A stretch of 64,000 bases of DNA from an uncultured Porphyromonadaceae bacterium (GTDB lineage Bacteria > Bacteroidota > Bacteroidia > Bacteroidales > UBA11471), in NCBI GenBank assembly GCA_900547555.1, contig URHG01000002.1, forward strand, positions 62,001 through 126,000. Reading direction: 5' to 3'. Below, one piece after another: positions 31,346 through 39,459 of the stretch; position 1 is the first letter of the stretch; each line of letters starts with the position of its first letter. The notes under the pieces were generated by a model. The model ran no database searches. It was not told the origin of the DNA and saw only the letters and a program-made list of their open reading frames with translations. A program made the position numbers and the translations under genes.

Positions 31346-32503
31346 TTATTTTTTTGAGGAGGATTTTTTGGAAGAAGATGGTTTTTCTCCGAAAGTTTTG
31401 TCTTTGCCCACCTCTGCTACCGTTTTATCGACCGTATCGATAAGTTCTTCATCATAAATGTTTTTGGCCACGATGCGGCCCGTCCCGTTGAGGACAAAAG
31501 TAGCCGGTAGAGACTGTATTCCTAGATTTTCGACCTGATTGGCATTCCAGCCCTCTTTCAGAATGCAGTGAGCCCAACCTTCGAGCGTGTCGCTGCGCAG
31601 TATTTCCCTCCAAGCCTTTTCGTCGGTATCGAGTGAGACGCTTACGACATTGAGATAAGGTGCCGAATATTTTTCACGGATTTTGCGCACGACCTGCATT
31701 TGTTGCCGCGATAGTGCGTCGTACGAGGCCCATACGGTAAAAAGCGTGGTACGGCGTCGGAATCCGCCGGTGTTGATGACGCTGTCGCCGGGGGTACGGA
31801 AAGTCATGTAGGGGAGCATTTTCCCCTCCGGATTTTTCCGGAAATCCGAAATGTATAGCTCGGCTTTTGCCAATAACGATACCGGTTTGGCTTCGGGCGA
31901 GAGACGGCGCAACAGGGTATCGGTCGTTTCTACCGTTTCGGGCGAGAGCAGGTAATCGTAGATAAGAACCGTTGATGCGTAGGAAGCAGGATTGGCCAAT
32001 GCAAAGTCGATGACTTGTGCGTGCAGCGAATCTTTGTAGGCGGCAGTTTCTTTTTGATAAGAAGTGTCTCCGATGTGTGAATAGAAATTCCGGTCGCTGT
32101 CTGTCAGCCGTTGGAGCAGGGTATGGTTGTCGTTACGAAATTTCCCGATTTGCTCTTGCTCGGCCGGGCCGGAAAAATTGATTTCGTAAGGTGCTGAGAC
32201 ACTGCCTTTCAGTTTTATTTTATCTCCGTTTTTCACATAGAGCGAAAGTACCCGCTGCCCGGCTTCCGTAGATATTTCGATGCGCGATAACTTCCCGCAA
32301 ATACCTTTATACACGGCTTTGCCTTTTTCGGTCAGTACCGAATCGACGGTGATCCCCTTTTTATGTTCTTCCTGCCGGAAGTAGAGATACGTTTGATCGG
32401 GTACGTCGAGTTCTACGGTAAGCGTGAAACCCTCGTTTCCCTTATCTCCTCCGCAAGCGGAGAACAGGATAAGCAGCAAGAAAATATAAATCGTTTGTTT
32501 CAT
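31346..32503 (-). CDS. DUF4369/thioredoxin-like lipoprotein lacking CxxC
   Basis: A 385-residue lipoprotein: signal peptide with lipobox FSAC. Residues about 25-110 resemble the DUF4369 beta domain of Bacteroidales TlpA-type proteins (LTVELDVPDQTYLYF... VKNGDKIKLKG). The C-terminal half is a thioredoxin-like fold: the strand TLFTVWASYDALSRQQM stands where WA.WC..C normally is, so both redox cysteines are lost, while the cis-Pro loop (LPATFVLNGTG) is kept. It is therefore unlikely to be a thiol reductase and may bind thiols or peptides instead. The C-terminus is a Lys/Ser tail. Two starts (32512, 32503) are possible. It is transcribed ahead of comM from a TACATTTG promoter. Confidence 0.8.
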   Translation of the reverse strand: MKQTIYIFLLLILFSACGGDKGNEGFTLTVELDVPDQTYLYFRQEEHKKGITVDSVLTEKGKAVYKGICGKLSRIEISTEAGQRVLSLYVKNGDKIKLKGSVSAPYEINFSGPAEQEQIGKFRNDNHTLLQRLTDSDRNFYSHIGDTSYQKETAAYKDSLHAQVIDFALANPASYASTVLIYDYLLSPETVETTDTLLRRLSPEAKPVSLLAKAELYISDFRKNPEGKMLPYMTFRTPGDSVINTGGFRRRTTLFTVWASYDALSRQQMQVVRKIREKYSAPYLNVVSVSLDTDEKAWREILRSDTLEGWAHCILKEGWNANQVENLGIQSLPATFVLNGTGRIVAKNIYDEELIDTVDKTVAEVGKDKTFGEKPSSSKKSSSKK

Positions 32504-32542
32504 GGGTAGCATGGGTACATGGTATTGAAACCTTCATTTTTA

Positions 32543-32550
32543 CAAATGTA
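32543..32550 (-). promoter_or_regulatory. Promoter -7 element TACATTTG
   Basis: Minus-strand exact TAnnTTTG match upstream of the lipoprotein-comM unit. Confidence 0.6.
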
Positions 32551-32652
32551 CGGAAAAATTCGGATGTGGTTTTATATTCATAATGTTTTTTATTCTTTAT
32601 GCGTAATGTAAATTTTTTTCAATCAAATGTTGTTTTATTTTTAATATAAATA

Positions 32653-32660
32653 TATCTTTG
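32653..32660 (+). promoter_or_regulatory. Promoter -7 element TATCTTTG
   Basis: Exact TAnnTTTG match 18 bp upstream of the ATG at 32678. Confidence 0.7.
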
Positions 32661-32677
32661 CGGAAAATAAAAGGCAT

Positions 32678-33055
32678 ATGAAAAATTTGTGTTTAATATT
32701 TATATCTATTTTGTTGTTATCGGGTTGCGGTAGCTATAAATATGGGGCGGAGGTAGAGGCAATCTCGTCTAACTTGACTTTTGGCATGGTAAAAAGTCAG
32801 ATAGAAAAGGGTAAGACTACGCAGACAGAAATATTACAGCTTTTTGGGTCTCCTAATATGGTAACGAAAAATAAATCAAATGATGAGGTGTGGAGTTATA
32901 ATCGTATGAGTGTGGTTCAAAAAGGCGGACAAACGAATTTTCTTTTTGGACAAAGAGCATCAGTAAGTTCTTCTAATAAATCTTTTGATCTTATTATAAC
33001 CTTTGACAAAACAGATATTGTCAAAGATTATTCTGTAATTTCAACTAATTATTAA
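32678..33055 (+). CDS. Small BamE/SmpA-like lipoprotein
   Basis: A 125-residue lipoprotein (lipobox LSGC, Cys near 17). The segment IEKGKTTQTEILQLFGSPNMVTK followed by EVWSYNR has the shape of the BamE/OmlA fold (a helix-turn with GxP, then a W/Y strand), but sequence is too short to claim BamE function. It is AT-richer than the surrounding housekeeping genes. The next gene starts 5 bp later, so they form a two-gene unit. Confidence 0.75.
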   Translation: MKNLCLIFISILLLSGCGSYKYGAEVEAISSNLTFGMVKSQIEKGKTTQTEILQLFGSPNMVTKNKSNDEVWSYNRMSVVQKGGQTNFLFGQRASVSSSNKSFDLIITFDKTDIVKDYSVISTNY

Positions 33056-33060
33056 TAATC

Positions 33061-33555
33061 ATGAAACAAGTATTATTTATTATGGCAATTTCGTTATTGC
33101 TATTTTCTTGTGGTACAACAAAGAGCTTGACACCGAACGAATTGAAAATGATGACGACCCGACAAATAGAGTCTGATTATTCTCTTGCGTTTTCTTCGGT
33201 TATTTCATTGTTACAGTCCGAAGGATTTTTAGTGACAAATACTGACCGGGAGAGCGGACTTATCAATGCCAATAAGCAGGTGGATAACAAAAATGCCGCT
33301 GCGCAACGTTTTTTCTTAGGTACATCGAAAGACGCTAGTACGGCGCAGATTTCTGTTTTCGTTCAATCTATAAATGAAGGATTGTCAGAAGTGAAATTAA
33401 CCATTTATGAAGGAAGCATTTCGACGACAAACGGCCAATGGGGAATACAAAACAAATCGACACAAAATAGTATGGTGCAAGATGCAGAAGTATACAATAC
33501 GTGGTTTAATAATTTAAAAGCAGAAATAGAAAGACGAAAGGCTCTTTTACAGTAG
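33061..33555 (+). CDS. Small lipoprotein of unknown function
   Basis: A 164-residue lipoprotein (lipobox FSCG). The body has a helix-strand pattern (RQIESDYSLAFSSVISLLQSEGFLVTNTDRESGLINA) recalling periplasmic domains in which a long helix packs on a sheet; no catalytic motif is visible. It is co-transcribed with the BamE-like gene, from which it is 5 bp distant, and ends at a long hairpin. I do not recognise a named family. Confidence 0.75.
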   Translation: MKQVLFIMAISLLLFSCGTTKSLTPNELKMMTTRQIESDYSLAFSSVISLLQSEGFLVTNTDRESGLINANKQVDNKNAAAQRFFLGTSKDASTAQISVFVQSINEGLSEVKLTIYEGSISTTNGQWGIQNKSTQNSMVQDAEVYNTWFNNLKAEIERRKALLQ

Positions 33556-33574
33556 AGGACGCCATCTTCATATA

Positions 33575-33619
33575 ATAACATCATAGCCCCGTCGATTATC
33601 GGCGGGGCTATGATGTTAT
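33575..33619. terminator. Terminator hairpin, 17-bp perfect stem
   Basis: ATAACATCATAGCCCCG (33575-33591) pairs fully with 33603-33619 across an 11-nt loop. No strong T-run follows on the plus strand, so it may act as a factor-dependent or bidirectional barrier between convergent genes. Confidence 0.7.
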
Positions 33620-33656
33620 ATGGGAGTAATACGGTTATAATCTGTTGGTACAGATA

Positions 33657-34046
33657 TTATTTTTTATGAAAAACGATTGTGAATTCACTGTCTTCCGGAT
33701 CGGTAAGTGTTACCGTATTTTTGGAGATGGATATATTATAAGTGATGGTATCCCTTTCTTCGCTGTCGGTCATGTGCAGTTTCGATGCGGCTTCATCGAG
33801 TACGTAAGTACCCGAGACATGCTCTGTTTCGACATCGGACGTTTCGCTGTCGGTGTAGGTCATCTCTCCGGTAAATGTCTTGTCTGAATTGAATGTGAAA
33901 AGGTAGTTTTCCGTTCCGTATTCGTCGGAATAAATGCCCGTCCATGTTCCGACCAAAGGGTTGTCGTAGTCTTTATCGCAACTACTTATTGTCATGACCG
34001 ATACAATTGCGACGGCCAAAAATTGAAAGAATTTTAATGTTCTCAT
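33657..34046 (-). CDS. Lipocalin-like lipoprotein, paralogue 1
   Basis: A 129-residue lipoprotein (lipobox ISSC near residue 23). The mature part begins NPLVGTWTGIY, then strands with FTFNSDKTFTG, VSGTYVLDEAASKLHMT, and a final FTIVFHKK. This is the lipocalin-like pattern common in Bacteroidales lipoproteins (an N-terminal GTW then an up-and-down beta-barrel). The ligand is unknown. It is first, counted by coordinate, of three tandem genes of the same design on the minus strand, each with its own TATCTTTG promoter. Confidence 0.8.
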   Translation of the reverse strand: MRTLKFFQFLAVAIVSVMTISSCDKDYDNPLVGTWTGIYSDEYGTENYLFTFNSDKTFTGEMTYTDSETSDVETEHVSGTYVLDEAASKLHMTDSEERDTITYNISISKNTVTLTDPEDSEFTIVFHKK

Positions 34047-34078
34047 TTTTACAAATTTTTTAATTTATGATTTTGTTG

Positions 34079-34086
34079 CAAAGATA
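34079..34086 (-). promoter_or_regulatory. Promoter -7 element TATCTTTG (paralogue 1)
   Basis: Minus-strand exact match, leader about 25-30 nt. Confidence 0.7.
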
Positions 34087-34274
34087 TAATATATTTACGA
34101 TGAAAGAAATCTTTTTATGGAAATTTTATTTTAGTGTAGAAAAATGTGATAGCGGAGTTGAAGATTTTATCGGTAGGGATTTTCTGGCCGGTCAGGGTTA
34201 CATTGTGTAGGCGGACGACAAGAAATTCTTTTGTGTATATGGACTTTATCTGAAATTCTTGAATCTGCGTTTGA

Positions 34275-34307
34275 TAAAAAAGCGATAGCTTGGAGAGGCT
34301 ATCGCTT
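34275..34307 (-). terminator. Intrinsic terminator (paralogue 2)
   Basis: AGCGATAGC/GCTATCGCT (34281-34289 with 34298-34306), followed on the minus strand by a T-run. Confidence 0.85.
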
Positions 34308-34331
34308 GGAAATATCGAGTTGCTTTTGGAA

Positions 34332-34730
34332 TTAATTTTTCTTGAAAACTAAAATACCCTCTTCCCCTTCGGTTTTATAATCGGATAAAACTAATTTGTC
34401 GTCCAACATAGAAACCATGTAAGATATGGTGGAGTTGTTAACATGAGAGGTAAAGTATATTTTAGAATTTTCGTTATCGAAAAGGTATGTACCTGCGAAA
34501 TACTCGTTGTCATAATCTTTCGAAGAGTAAGTTATCGACCATGTAAAAGAATTGTTGTCGTTCAGGGTGAGCACGTGAGTTTCGGTGTACGAATTTCTAG
34601 AATAATCAGAATCAGTCAGGGTACATTGCCAAGTGCTGACCAATTGCTTTTCTTCTTTTTGGCACCCTGTTGTAGCGAAAAGAACAAAGGCCAGAAATGT
34701 TAGAATTTGAGTAGTTTTAAGTAGTTTCAT
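34332..34730 (-). CDS. Lipocalin-like lipoprotein, paralogue 2
   Basis: A 132-residue lipoprotein (lipobox ATTGC). Same layout as its neighbours: QLVSTWQCTL at the barrel start, LTLNDNNSFTWSITYSS, FAGTYLFDNENSKIYFTS and a terminal GILVFKKN. The alignment with paralogues 1 and 3 is clear in layout but sequence identity is low, indicating an old duplication or independent members of a large family. It is monocistronic with promoter and terminator. Confidence 0.78.
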   Translation of the reverse strand: MKLLKTTQILTFLAFVLFATTGCQKEEKQLVSTWQCTLTDSDYSRNSYTETHVLTLNDNNSFTWSITYSSKDYDNEYFAGTYLFDNENSKIYFTSHVNNSTISYMVSMLDDKLVLSDYKTEGEEGILVFKKN

Positions 34731-34764
34731 AATTTTAAGATATTAAATTAGAAATAAGACTCTG

Positions 34765-34772
34765 CAAAGATA
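34765..34772 (-). promoter_or_regulatory. Promoter -7 element TATCTTTG (paralogue 2)
   Basis: Minus-strand exact match, leader about 30 nt. Confidence 0.7.
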
Positions 34773-34821
34773 TAAAATATTGAACGATAAAAAAGGTTTT
34801 ATTATAAGAAATTTGTTTTCA

Positions 34822-34858
34822 TAAAAAATGAGGAGAGAAAATTTAACATCTCTCCTCA
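34822..34858 (-). terminator. Intrinsic terminator (paralogue 3)
   Basis: TGAGGAGAG/CTCTCCTCA (34829-34837 with 34850-34858), T-run following on the minus strand. Confidence 0.8.
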
Positions 34859-34934
34859 CCAGAATCTTCGGAATAAAAAGTACCAACTTAACTTATGCTT
34901 TCGTGTATATCGATAACAGTGGTTGATATATTGC

Positions 34935-35318
34935 TTATTGTTTCGTGAGAGTTATAAATGAACTTCCACCTATTTCGCTAAGAATTAGTGTTTTGCCGGA
35001 AATAGTAGCTTTATAAACTTTTGTGTAACCACCATCGCTAATGTACTGCAATGTCAAGTAAGACGATTCTTCGTTGAATGTATAATTCCCATATTCAAAG
35101 AAGTTTGCGTAATGAGGATCTCCATCTGAATACCCCTTTTCTGTTCCAGTAAGTGTGTATGAACCGTCGGCGTTAAATGTATAGGTATATGAAATCTCGT
35201 CAACGGGATCGTAGCTAGACCAAGTACCTACAATGTTTTCTTCTTTGTTGCAACCGGGTATAGCCAGTATTATGGCGGTCAGTAGGAATAAAAATCCGAA
35301 TTTTTTTACAGCACTCAT
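34935..35318 (-). CDS. Lipocalin-like lipoprotein, paralogue 3
   Basis: A 127-residue lipoprotein (lipobox IPGC). Barrel pattern NIVGTWSSYDPV, YTFNADGSYTLTG, YGNYTFNEESSYLTLQY, and the final strand SSFITLTKQ. The start at 35318 is chosen since it begins the signal peptide and lies downstream of the promoter element at 35361-35368; an in-frame ATG at 35387 lies upstream of that element and would not be transcribed. Function unknown; see the two neighbours of like design. Confidence 0.78.
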   Translation of the reverse strand: MSAVKKFGFLFLLTAIILAIPGCNKEENIVGTWSSYDPVDEISYTYTFNADGSYTLTGTEKGYSDGDPHYANFFEYGNYTFNEESSYLTLQYISDGGYTKVYKATISGKTLILSEIGGSSFITLTKQ

Positions 35319-35360
35319 TTTTTTCTCAATTTTGAATGTTTGACATAATTTTTTCTTCTG

Positions 35361-35368
35361 CAAAGATA
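35361..35368 (-). promoter_or_regulatory. Promoter -7 element TATCTTTG (paralogue 3)
   Basis: Minus-strand exact match, leader about 40 nt. Confidence 0.7.
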
Positions 35369-35420
35369 TATTATATATGAAAATCAAGAAAATATTTTTG
35401 CAAAAAATTTGTTTTCGTGA

Positions 35421-35461
35421 AAAAAGAAAGCCGGGAGAGAAATTGAATTTTCTCTCCCGGC
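35421..35461 (-). terminator. metK-metY terminator
   Basis: CCGGGAGAGAAA/TTTCTCTCCCGG (35431-35442 with 35449-35460), 6-nt loop; T-rich sequence follows on the minus strand. Confidence 0.9.
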
Positions 35462-35484
35462 CGGAATCTTCGATATAGAAAATA

Positions 35485-36768
35485 TCAGTTCATTGCTTGA
35501 TGCAGGTCGGCGATAATGTCATCGGCATTTTCGATACCGACCGAGAGGCGTATCAGGTCGGGGGCTACGCCGGCTTCGATAAGCTGTTCGTCGCTGAGTT
35601 GGCGATGAGTGTGGCTGGCCGGGTGCAGCACACAAGTACGGGCATCGGCCACATGGGTGACGATGGCGGCGAGTTTCAACCGGTCCATAAACCGGATTGC
35701 GTCTTCCCGCGAACCTTTGAGACCGAAGGCAATGACGCCGCAAGTACCGTGCGGCATGTATTTTTGAGCCAAAGCGTGGTATTTGTCGTTTTTCAGTCCC
35801 GGATAATTTACCCAAGCGACTTGCGGACAGCTTTCGAGAAACTCGGCGACTTTCTGCGCATTTTCGCAATGGCGAGCCATACGCAGATGAAGGGTTTCGA
35901 GGCCGAGATTGAGCAGGAATGCATTTTGCGGGGCTTGTATCGACCCGAGGTCGCGCATGAGTTGTGCTGTGGCTTTGGTGATATAAGCCATTTTGCCGAA
36001 GGCGCGGGTATAGGTAAGACCGTGATAGGACTCGTCGGGGCGGGTGAGCCCGGGGAATTTATTGGCGTGAGCCTCCCAGTCGAAATTTCCGCTGTCGACG
36101 ATGGCACCGCCTACGCAGGTGGCGTGCCCGTCCATGTATTTGGTCGTCGAGTGGGTTACGATGTCGGCTCCCCATTCGAACGGACGGCAGTTGATGGGGG
36201 TGGCAAATGTATTGTCGACGATGAGGGGCACTCCATGCCGGTGGGCGATGCGAGCAAATTTCTCGATGTCGAGAACGTGCATGCCGGGGTTGGATAATGT
36301 CTCGCCGAAAAGAGCCTTTGTATTGGGTCGGAATGCCGCTTCTATGGTGCTTTCGTCTTCGTCGGGGTCGATGAGGGTAACGTCGATACCCAGTTTTTTC
36401 AGCGTAACGCTGTACAGGTTGAACGTACCTCCGTAGATGGTCGATGAGCAGACAAAATGGTCGCCGGCCTCGCAGATGTTGAATATGGCGTAAAAGTTGG
36501 CCGCTTGTCCCGACGAGGTGAGCATGGCACCGACACCCCCTTCGAGTTCGGCGATTTTTGCGGCGACAACGTCGTTGGTGGGATTTTGCAAGCGGGTGTA
36601 GAAGTATCCCGAATCTTCGAGGTCGAAGAGACGGGCCATTTGTTCGCTGGTTTCGTAACGGAATGTCGTGCTCTGGTAGATGGGTACGACACGGGGTTCT
36701 CCCTTTTTGGGTGTCCATCCGCCTTGTACGCAGATGGTTTCGGGGCTGAAATGAGTCTTGTCGTTCAT
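35485..36768 (-). CDS. metY: O-acetylhomoserine sulfhydrylase
   Basis: PLP enzyme that makes homocysteine from O-acetylhomoserine and sulfide (also annotated as cysteine synthase). The 427-residue length and the start FSPETICVQGGW...PIYQSTTFRY are those of MetY rather than MetB or MetC. The PLP lysine lies in THSTTKYMDGHAT, and the phosphate-binding LTSSGQAAN block is upstream. It follows metK by 19 bp, so homocysteine formation and SAM synthesis are made from one mRNA under the SAM-responsive leader at 38.2 kb. Confidence 0.93.
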   Translation of the reverse strand: MNDKTHFSPETICVQGGWTPKKGEPRVVPIYQSTTFRYETSEQMARLFDLEDSGYFYTRLQNPTNDVVAAKIAELEGGVGAMLTSSGQAANFYAIFNICEAGDHFVCSSTIYGGTFNLYSVTLKKLGIDVTLIDPDEDESTIEAAFRPNTKALFGETLSNPGMHVLDIEKFARIAHRHGVPLIVDNTFATPINCRPFEWGADIVTHSTTKYMDGHATCVGGAIVDSGNFDWEAHANKFPGLTRPDESYHGLTYTRAFGKMAYITKATAQLMRDLGSIQAPQNAFLLNLGLETLHLRMARHCENAQKVAEFLESCPQVAWVNYPGLKNDKYHALAQKYMPHGTCGVIAFGLKGSREDAIRFMDRLKLAAIVTHVADARTCVLHPASHTHRQLSDEQLIEAGVAPDLIRLSVGIENADDIIADLHQAMN

Positions 36769-36787
36769 ATAGTTATGCGTTTATTGT

Positions 36788-38077
36788 TTACAGAGAAAAT
36801 GCTTTTTTCAGTGTGTCGACGTAATCGAGTTTTTCCCAAGTAAAAAGTTCTACGTCGACTTCTACGGGTTTCTCGTAGCGCGATGTAAATGTTTTGTGTA
36901 CCGTGTGGGGCTGACGCCCCATGTGTCCGTATGCTGCGGTTTCTTCATAAATGGGATTTCTCAGTTTGAGGCGCTCTTCGATGGCTTTGGGGCGTAAATC
37001 GAAAATTTCACCGATTTTCCCGGCGATCTCGGCATCGCTCATTGTGACGTGTGAAGTATGGTTGGTATCGACGAAAAGACTCACGGGTTGTGCCACGCCG
37101 ATGGCATAAGAGACTTGAATGAGGACTTCGTCGGCGATGCCGGCCGCTACCATGTTCTTGGCCATGTGCCGGGCGGCGTATGCAGCCGAACGGTCGACTT
37201 TCGAGGGATCTTTTCCCGAGAAGGCTCCACCGCCGTGTGCCCCTTTTCCGCCGTAAGAGTCGACGATGATTTTACGACCCGTGAGACCGGTGTCGCCGTG
37301 AGGGCCTCCGATGACGAATTTTCCCGTCGGATTGACATGGAGAAGGAGTCGGTCGTCGAAAAGTGCTTGTACCCGTTCGGGAAGCTGGGCGATGACGCGG
37401 GGCAGCAGAATGCGGTGCACATCGTCGGCGATGCGGTCGAGCATCTCTTTATCGGCTTTCGCTTGTGCTTCCGGCGTATTGTCGGCCGGAGCGATGAACT
37501 CGTCGTGTTGGGTCGATATGACAATGGTATGTATGCGCACGGGACGGTGTTGCTCATCGTATTCGACCGTTACTTGCGATTTGGCATCGGGACGCAGATA
37601 AGGCATTTCGCTCTTTTCTCGGCGTATCGTTGCCAGTTCGCGCAACAGCAGGTGCGAGAGGTCGAGGGCGAGCGGCATGTAGTTGTCGGTTTCGTTACAG
37701 GCGTAACCGAACATCATTCCCTGGTCTCCGGCTCCCTGATTCATGGACTCGGAACGTTCCACCCCCCGGTTGATGTCGGCCGACTGCTCGTGTATAGCCG
37801 AGAAGACTCCGCAGGAGTCGCCGTCGAACTTGTATTCGCTGCGTGTGTACCCGATGCGGTTAATGACGCGGCGGGCGACTTCGTGCAAGTCGATGTAAGC
37901 ACGCGATTTCACTTCGCCGGCGAGGACGACCTGACCGGTGGTTACCAGCGTTTCGCAAGCGACTTTCGATTGGGGATCGTAAGCGAGAAATTCGTCGAGC
38001 AGGGCGTCAGAAATTTGGTCGGCCACCTTGTCGGGGTGTCCTTCCGATACCGATTCGGAGGTAAACAGATAGTTCAT
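36788..38077 (-). CDS. metK: S-adenosylmethionine synthase
   Basis: Makes SAM from methionine and ATP. The 429-residue protein is the long Bacteroidota form. Signatures are [22 protein letters not shown] (methionine/ATP site), the hexapeptide-like [12 protein letters not shown], and the P-loop-like [15 protein letters not shown]. It is the first gene of a metK-metY operon. The leader holds a SAM-II-like aptamer, so SAM would repress its own synthesis. Confidence 0.97.
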   Translation of the reverse strand: MNYLFTSESVSEGHPDKVADQISDALLDEFLAYDPQSKVACETLVTTGQVVLAGEVKSRAYIDLHEVARRVINRIGYTRSEYKFDGDSCGVFSAIHEQSADINRGVERSESMNQGAGDQGMMFGYACNETDNYMPLALDLSHLLLRELATIRREKSEMPYLRPDAKSQVTVEYDEQHRPVRIHTIVISTQHDEFIAPADNTPEAQAKADKEMLDRIADDVHRILLPRVIAQLPERVQALFDDRLLLHVNPTGKFVIGGPHGDTGLTGRKIIVDSYGGKGAHGGGAFSGKDPSKVDRSAAYAARHMAKNMVAAGIADEVLIQVSYAIGVAQPVSLFVDTNHTSHVTMSDAEIAGKIGEIFDLRPKAIEERLKLRNPIYEETAAYGHMGRQPHTVHKTFTSRYEKPVEVDVELFTWEKLDYVDTLKKAFSL

Positions 38078-38179
38078 TTCTTATCGTATTTTGTGGTTAA
38101 AAAATAGCTTCGATAAGAGATGGAGAGTGATAAAAATGCGGTGCGGTTTTCCGGCCGATTTGCCGGAGGTAAGAGATTA

Positions 38180-38229
38180 CCGTTTTAGCAGTTTTTTAGT
38201 GTGGTTGCAAGCAGCCAAATCCATCCACA
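38180..38229 (-). promoter_or_regulatory. SAM-II riboswitch aptamer
   Basis: Read on the minus strand, the leader folds as the compact SAM-II pseudoknot. P1 is TGTGG/CCACA (5 bp), enclosing a loop with the conserved GATTT and TTGCA. The 3' tail TAAAAAACTGCTAAAACGG contains the hallmark GCTAAA. Loop-tail pairing is possible as GCA with TGC and CTG with CGG, equivalent to the P2 pairs of known SAM-II RNAs. It starts within a few nucleotides of the predicted transcript start and sits about 100 nt before metK. A small GGTAA/TTACC hairpin follows at once. The match to the family is from memory of its consensus, not a search. Confidence 0.78.
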
Positions 38230-38240
38230 TATCGTTGCCG

Positions 38241-38248
38241 CAAAGTAA
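38241..38248 (-). promoter_or_regulatory. metK promoter -7 candidate TTACTTTG
   Basis: Minus-strand, one mismatch from TAnnTTTG; places the transcript start a few bases before the riboswitch P1 stem. Confidence 0.5.
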
Positions 38249-38380
38249 CATCTTTTTTGCGAGTTGTGCAAGAAGATAATCGAAAGAAAATAATTCTGCC
38301 CGAAATAGAAATCGATATAGGGTATGAACAGCACAGCATGGGTTTTAACTCCGGGACAGATGATGATTCGGGAAAAATGC

Positions 38381-38388
38381 TATCTTTG
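38381..38388 (+). promoter_or_regulatory. Promoter -7 element TATCTTTG
   Basis: Exact TAnnTTTG match. It would start transcription near 38395, ruling out upstream in-frame starts (38257, 38338) for the DUF6973-like gene. Confidence 0.6.
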
Positions 38389-38445
38389 CAAAAGAAGTCT
38401 GACAGAGATTGGGACTCCTCTTTACAAAGTAGACGATTTTTTCCC

Positions 38446-39459
38446 ATGTATCGTAATGTATTATATTCACAAGCCCAAAAGAACAGCCAATATTCCATAC
38501 GTTGGGGGTATAGTATTTGGGACGTGGGCGGAAAAGGATCGGAAGAAAAGGTGAAGGAAGGAGAGTTTCCGCATGATAACGCAGATTTTGTATTTCCGGA
38601 AAGGAATATAGAGTATTTTCCCATGACGAATATTCCTTTGCGTGATGCTACCTTGCGACAAACGGATATGCCGGCAATGGATTTGGGTTATTCCGGAATA
38701 GAAGATATGCCCGATTCTCTTTCCAATATAGCAAGGCAACCCAATCATTTGAAAGAAAGTTATAAATTGATAAAACAATTTGCTTCTACGGGAAGGACAC
38801 CTGTACCGGAGGGGGTATCCGTAGTGGAGAGAAGTATATATAATTCACGATTGCGTCCGGGGATAAAAGAGGCATTTTTTTTTATACAACAACCTAAAAC
38901 GGCTTTGAATATAGGTGTATATAGAGAAAATTCCAACAATCTTTCCACTAAGGCTGGTAATTTTGCCATAAATGGAGGTTTTGAGAAAAAGAAATATAGT
39001 ATATCTAATGAAGTTCTTGATGAAGGGAGTGAACTTGGGGCATTTCGACATGCTTTGTGGCAGGCGGAAATCACTTCCAAGTATGGTCCGTTAACAGCAT
39101 GGAAGGCCGGTGCCGCTCATGAGCGGAATCCGATGTCCGATTTGCAGAAAATGGAATTTGATAATTTGGCCGAAGCAGACCAAACAGCCGATTTGCTGAA
39201 TAATATTATAGGGAGAGAAATAGGAATACAACACGGGGATAGTAGTATGAGAGGCCTTGCCAACCAAGTATTGGAAACTTTCTATCGGGACGGCTTATAC
39301 ACGACTGCCGAATATGAAGAAGGCAAATGGCGAATCGAAAGGAAACCTTTGTCTCAGGATAAATATGAAAAAGCCAAGAGCGTGTTTGAAACGATAGGTG
39401 AGAACGGAATGATAACAAAAAAGAATAATGATGCGTATTACTATTCTTACTCTGATTAA
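38446..39459 (+). CDS. DUF6973-like protein, putative polymorphic toxin/effector
   Basis: A 337-residue protein with no signal peptide from this start. The first 150 residues are low in recognisable structure and rich in polar turns. The C-terminal half carries a constrained motif set: GAFRHALWQA (H202, W205), then AAHE (H225, E226), then D245..D249-LLNN-IIGRE. The order R-H..W ... H-E ... D...D..NN..G resembles the DUF6973 domain seen at the C-terminus of polymorphic toxins; the His/Glu/Asp set suggests a metal or acid-base hydrolase site. The assignment is from memory. The gene is AT-rich compared with metK next to it, and its stop overlaps by 32 bp with a membrane-anchored partner at 39428, an arrangement typical of toxin-immunity pairs. 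No secretion-system gene is near. In-frame starts at 38257 (TTG) and 38338 lie upstream of the promoter element. Confidence 0.6.
   Translation: MYRNVLYSQAQKNSQYSIRWGYSIWDVGGKGSEEKVKEGEFPHDNADFVFPERNIEYFPMTNIPLRDATLRQTDMPAMDLGYSGIEDMPDSLSNIARQPNHLKESYKLIKQFASTGRTPVPEGVSVVERSIYNSRLRPGIKEAFFFIQQPKTALNIGVYRENSNNLSTKAGNFAINGGFEKKKYSISNEVLDEGSELGAFRHALWQAEITSKYGPLTAWKAGAAHERNPMSDLQKMEFDNLAEADQTADLLNNIIGREIGIQHGDSSMRGLANQVLETFYRDGLYTTAEYEEGKWRIERKPLSQDKYEKAKSVFETIGENGMITKKNNDAYYYSYSD

Noticed and set aside
37058..38107. 349-codon plus-strand frame opposite metK
   Set aside because: Lies wholly antisense to metK, a clear full-length gene; long antisense frames are common here because of codon bias.
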